In this document: in pieces, positions 62,085 to 64,000 of the stretch
How positions within the stretch are numbered: the stretch's first letter is position 1
Layout: every line of letters starts with the position of its first letter
Assembly (NCBI RefSeq): GCF_018130165.1
Contig: NZ_JAFCLZ010000002.1
Coordinates: forward strand, 1 to 64,000
Direction: 5' to 3'
From: Bradyrhizobium sp. JYMT SZCCT0180
GTDB taxonomy: Bacteria > Pseudomonadota > Alphaproteobacteria > Rhizobiales > Xanthobacteraceae
DNA: 64,000 nucleotides
Notes under the pieces: generated by a model
Database searches by the model: none
The model's input: only the letters and a program-made list of their open reading frames with translations
What the model was told of the DNA's origin: nothing
Program-made: the position numbers and the translations under genes

Positions 62085-62390
62085 TCAGGCGACACCAAGC
62101 TGCCTTGCGATCCCGTTCATGGCCTTGGCAAGCTGGATATCCGACCTGGTGACGCCGCCGGCGTCATGGGTCGCCAGCACCACTTCCACCGTCTTGTAGA
62201 CGTTCTTCCACTCCGGGTGATGGTCGTTCTTCTCCGCCACCAGCGCCACGCGGGACATGAAGCCGAAGGCTTCGTTGAAGTCCTTGAAGATGAACGTCCG
62301 GGCAATTGCCTCGCGGCCGGATACCTCGGACCACCCCGATAGTTCCGCAAGCGCCGCCGTTCTCGCTTCCGCCGACAGCCGTTCCGCCAT
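62085..62390 (-). CDS. phhB: Pterin-4a-carbinolamine dehydratase
   Basis: Dehydrates 4a-hydroxytetrahydrobiopterin, recycling pterin for aromatic amino-acid hydroxylation. The 101-residue protein has the family core [31 protein letters not shown] in outline, with the active-site EKxxHHPxW pattern, and [15 protein letters not shown]. No phenylalanine hydroxylase gene lies in the window, so the protein may serve another pterin reaction. It is divergent from the TAXI-like gene at 62608. Confidence 0.95.
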   Translation of the reverse strand: MAERLSAEARTAALAELSGWSEVSGREAIARTFIFKDFNEAFGFMSRVALVAEKNDHHPEWKNVYKTVEVVLATHDAGGVTRSDIQLAKAMNGIARQLGVA

Positions 62391-62607
62391 GATCGCCTCC
62401 GCGTTTTTGACCAGCCTTACCCTAACACCCGCAGGCGCCCTTGGGATCCCCGCCCAAATTTAGACCGAAAGGCGCGTCCAATGGCCGCCCGGGTGCCGGT
62501 AACCATGACGGAGATGTCACCACGGTCCGGCGAGGAATTTGCTAGGATGCCCGGTGTAAGCACGTTGGCAACCGAAGATCGAACCTCAAACGATTGTTCA
62601 GGAATTG

Positions 62608-64000
62608 ATGACCGACGGCCCTCATCCCGCCGAAGCAGCACTGCCTCCCCCCTCGCCCCGTTCGGCGCGACGGCGGCTGGCATTCGTGATGCTGGCCGGC
62701 GTTTTGGCGATCATCGGCGTGGCGGCGGCCGGCTATCACATTGCGACGCGCCCGGTGACGTTGCGGATCGCGGTCGGCCCGGCCAACAGCGACGACCTCA
62801 AGGTGGTTCAGGCGCTGACGCAAGCCCTCAACAACCAGCCGCACGGTCCAATTCGGCTGCGTCCGACACAGACTGACAGCGCGCAGGCGAGCGCCAAGCT
62901 GCTCGGCGACGGCAAGGCCGATCTCGCCATCATCCGGGGCGACCTCGACGTGCCGAAGAACGCGCAGGCGGTGGCGACGCTGCGCAAGAACGTCGTGGTG
63001 CTCTGGGTGCCACCCGCCAGTAAAGCCAAGGCCAAGGGCAAGAAGGCCGCGCCCGCGATCACCAAGATCACGCAGCTCGCCGGACATCGCGTCGGCGTCG
63101 TCGGCCGCACCGAGGCCAATGTCAATTTGCTCAAGGTGATCCTGGAGCAATACGGCCTCGATCCGGCGAAGGTCGAGATCGTCCAGTTTCCGGTCACTGA
63201 GGCCGTCGAGGCCATCCGCAACCAGAAGGCGGATGTCTATCTCGCGGCGGGCCCGCTCAACAGCAAGATCACGTCTGATGCGATCGCGGCTTCGATGCGC
63301 GACGGCGGCACGCCGACCTTCCTGGCGATCGATTCGGCGGAAGCGATCGCGCAAAACCATCCGGCCTACGAGTCTTCCGAGATTCCCGCCGGGACCTTTG
63401 GCGGCGCGCCGGCCAAGCCGGAAGAGGAAGTCAAGACCATCAGCTTCTCGCATCACATCGTGGCGCGGAAGGGCGTATCCGACTCCACCATCGCGATCTT
63501 TACCCGGCAGCTGTTTGCGATCAGGCAAACGCTGAAGAACGAATTTCCGCTCGCCGCCAAGATCGAGACGCCGGACACCGACAAGGATGCCAATATCCCG
63601 GCGCATCCCGGCGCGGCCGCCTTTGTCGATGGCGAGGAAAAGACCTTCTTCGAGCGCTATAGCGATTTCATCTGGTGGGGCCTGATGGGGCTCTCGGCGA
63701 TGGGCTCTGCCGGCGCCTGGTTCGCCGGCTACCTGAAGAAGGACGAGCGCATTGCCAGCAATTCGCAGCGCGACCGGCTGCTCGATTTGCTCACCGCGGC
63801 ACGCAGCTGCGATTCGATCGAAGAGCTCGACCAGATGCAGACGGAGGCCGACGGCATCCTGCGCCATATGCTGGAGTGTTTCGAACACGGCGCCGTCGAG
63901 GATGGCGCGTTGACCACCTTCAATATTGCGCTCGAGCAGTTCCACAACGCGATCGCCGACCGCAAGGCGCTCTTGATGAGCATGCCGCAGAACCTGCAAC
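62608..64000 (+). CDS. TAXI-family-related binding protein with N- and C-terminal membrane anchors (cut by the window end)
   Basis: The reading frame is open from ATG 62608 (AGGA five bases upstream) to the window end, 464 codons, and continues beyond. A membrane segment (residues about 27-47) is followed by a TAXI/NMT1-like periplasmic domain, with VTLRIAVGPANSDDL, GDGKADLAIIRGDL, ITQLAGHRVGVVGR and VEAIRNQKADVYLAAGP. A second membrane segment lies at about 352-372 (FIWWGLMGLSAMGSAGAWFAGYL in outline), then a cytoplasmic tail of at least 90 residues beginning KKDERIASNSQRDRLLD. The tethered two-anchor design differs from soluble TAXI proteins and may sense rather than transport. Confidence 0.85.
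   Translation, partial: MTDGPHPAEAALPPPSPRSARRRLAFVMLAGVLAIIGVAAAGYHIATRPVTLRIAVGPANSDDLKVVQALTQALNNQPHGPIRLRPTQTDSAQASAKLLGDGKADLAIIRGDLDVPKNAQAVATLRKNVVVLWVPPASKAKAKGKKAAPAITKITQLAGHRVGVVGRTEANVNLLKVILEQYGLDPAKVEIVQFPVTEAVEAIRNQKADVYLAAGPLNSKITSDAIAASMRDGGTPTFLAIDSAEAIAQNHPAYESSEIPAGTFGGAPAKPEEEVKTISFSHHIVARKGVSDSTIAIFTRQLFAIRQTLKNEFPLAAKIETPDTDKDANIPAHPGAAAFVDGEEKTFFERYSDFIWWGLMGLSAMGSAGAWFAGYLKKDERIASNSQRDRLLDLLTAARSCDSIEELDQMQTEADGILRHMLECFEHGAVEDGALTTFNIALEQFHNAIADRKALLMSMPQNLQ

Noticed and set aside
62542..63999. Long reverse-strand open frame of 485 codons at the right end
   Set aside because: It lies opposite the TAXI-related gene, which has a ribosome site, membrane segment and family motifs. 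The reverse frame is rich in Arg, Asp, His and Gly, typical of antisense to GC-rich codons.

Overview
The window is a stretch of alphaproteobacterial chromosome with high G+C (visibly in the mid-60s per cent by eye). Gene content and order (yciB, ftsY, mtaB, dapF; ffh-rpsP-rimM-trmD-rplS-leuC; sdhCDAB), the long-form ArgG, the IalB, TAXI and FkbM families, a BacA-like ABC transporter and many families of short intergenic palindromes point to Bradyrhizobium or a close relative in the Nitrobacteraceae. This assignment rests on recognition of families and synteny, not on a database search. No rRNA, tRNA, CRISPR array, prophage, transposase or integrase gene was found. The window is mostly housekeeping chromosome.

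Layout. 0-8 kb: septation protein, SRP receptor FtsY, an RluA-type pseudouridine synthase, MtaB, DapF, two exported proteins and a membrane-linked metallo-hydrolase. 8-14 kb: the SRP/ribosome cluster ffh, rpsP, rimM, trmD, rplS, closed by a strong terminator, then leuC. 14-20 kb: a chemoreceptor, three small exported proteins of odd composition (Tyr-rich, His-rich, basic), a zincin-like protein, leuD and a DXD glycosyltransferase. 20-30 kb: a CitE-like lyase, beta-carbonic anhydrase, asd, leuB, two transporters, a MsrP-like molybdoenzyme with its cytochrome b, and a fasciclin protein. 30-31 kb: a gene-free 1.1 kb block made almost entirely of nested palindromes. 31-36 kb: folB, an SDR, an orphan malonyl-CoA synthetase, an HD-GYP protein and a TauE/SafE permease. 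36-41 kb: the succinate dehydrogenase operon with an extra membrane-protein gene between sdhA and sdhB. 41-50 kb: a hybrid histidine kinase, a BacA/BclA-like ABC exporter, FkbM, VOC and PPOX-fold proteins, a polyproline peptide and a very proline-rich OmpA protein. 50-64 kb: alkaline phosphatase, argG, PAP2 phosphatase, rlmN, ialB, a DECR-like SDR, a quinone oxidoreductase, two TAXI-type binding proteins, a YkvA protein and phhB. The last gene runs off the window.

The genes cover amino-acid synthesis (leuC, leuD, leuB scattered; asd and dapF for lysine and cell wall; argG), translation and protein targeting, and respiration (SDH). The most unusual content is non-coding. More than a dozen intergenic palindromic elements fall into several sequence classes that share one fold: two hairpins flanking a connecting stem. 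One small palindrome, TGCGCAATTGCGCA, recurs at hairpin tips of different classes. A roughly 500-base element at 30.24-30.75 kb has an 18-of-19 base-pair closing stem enclosing a further perfect hairpin.
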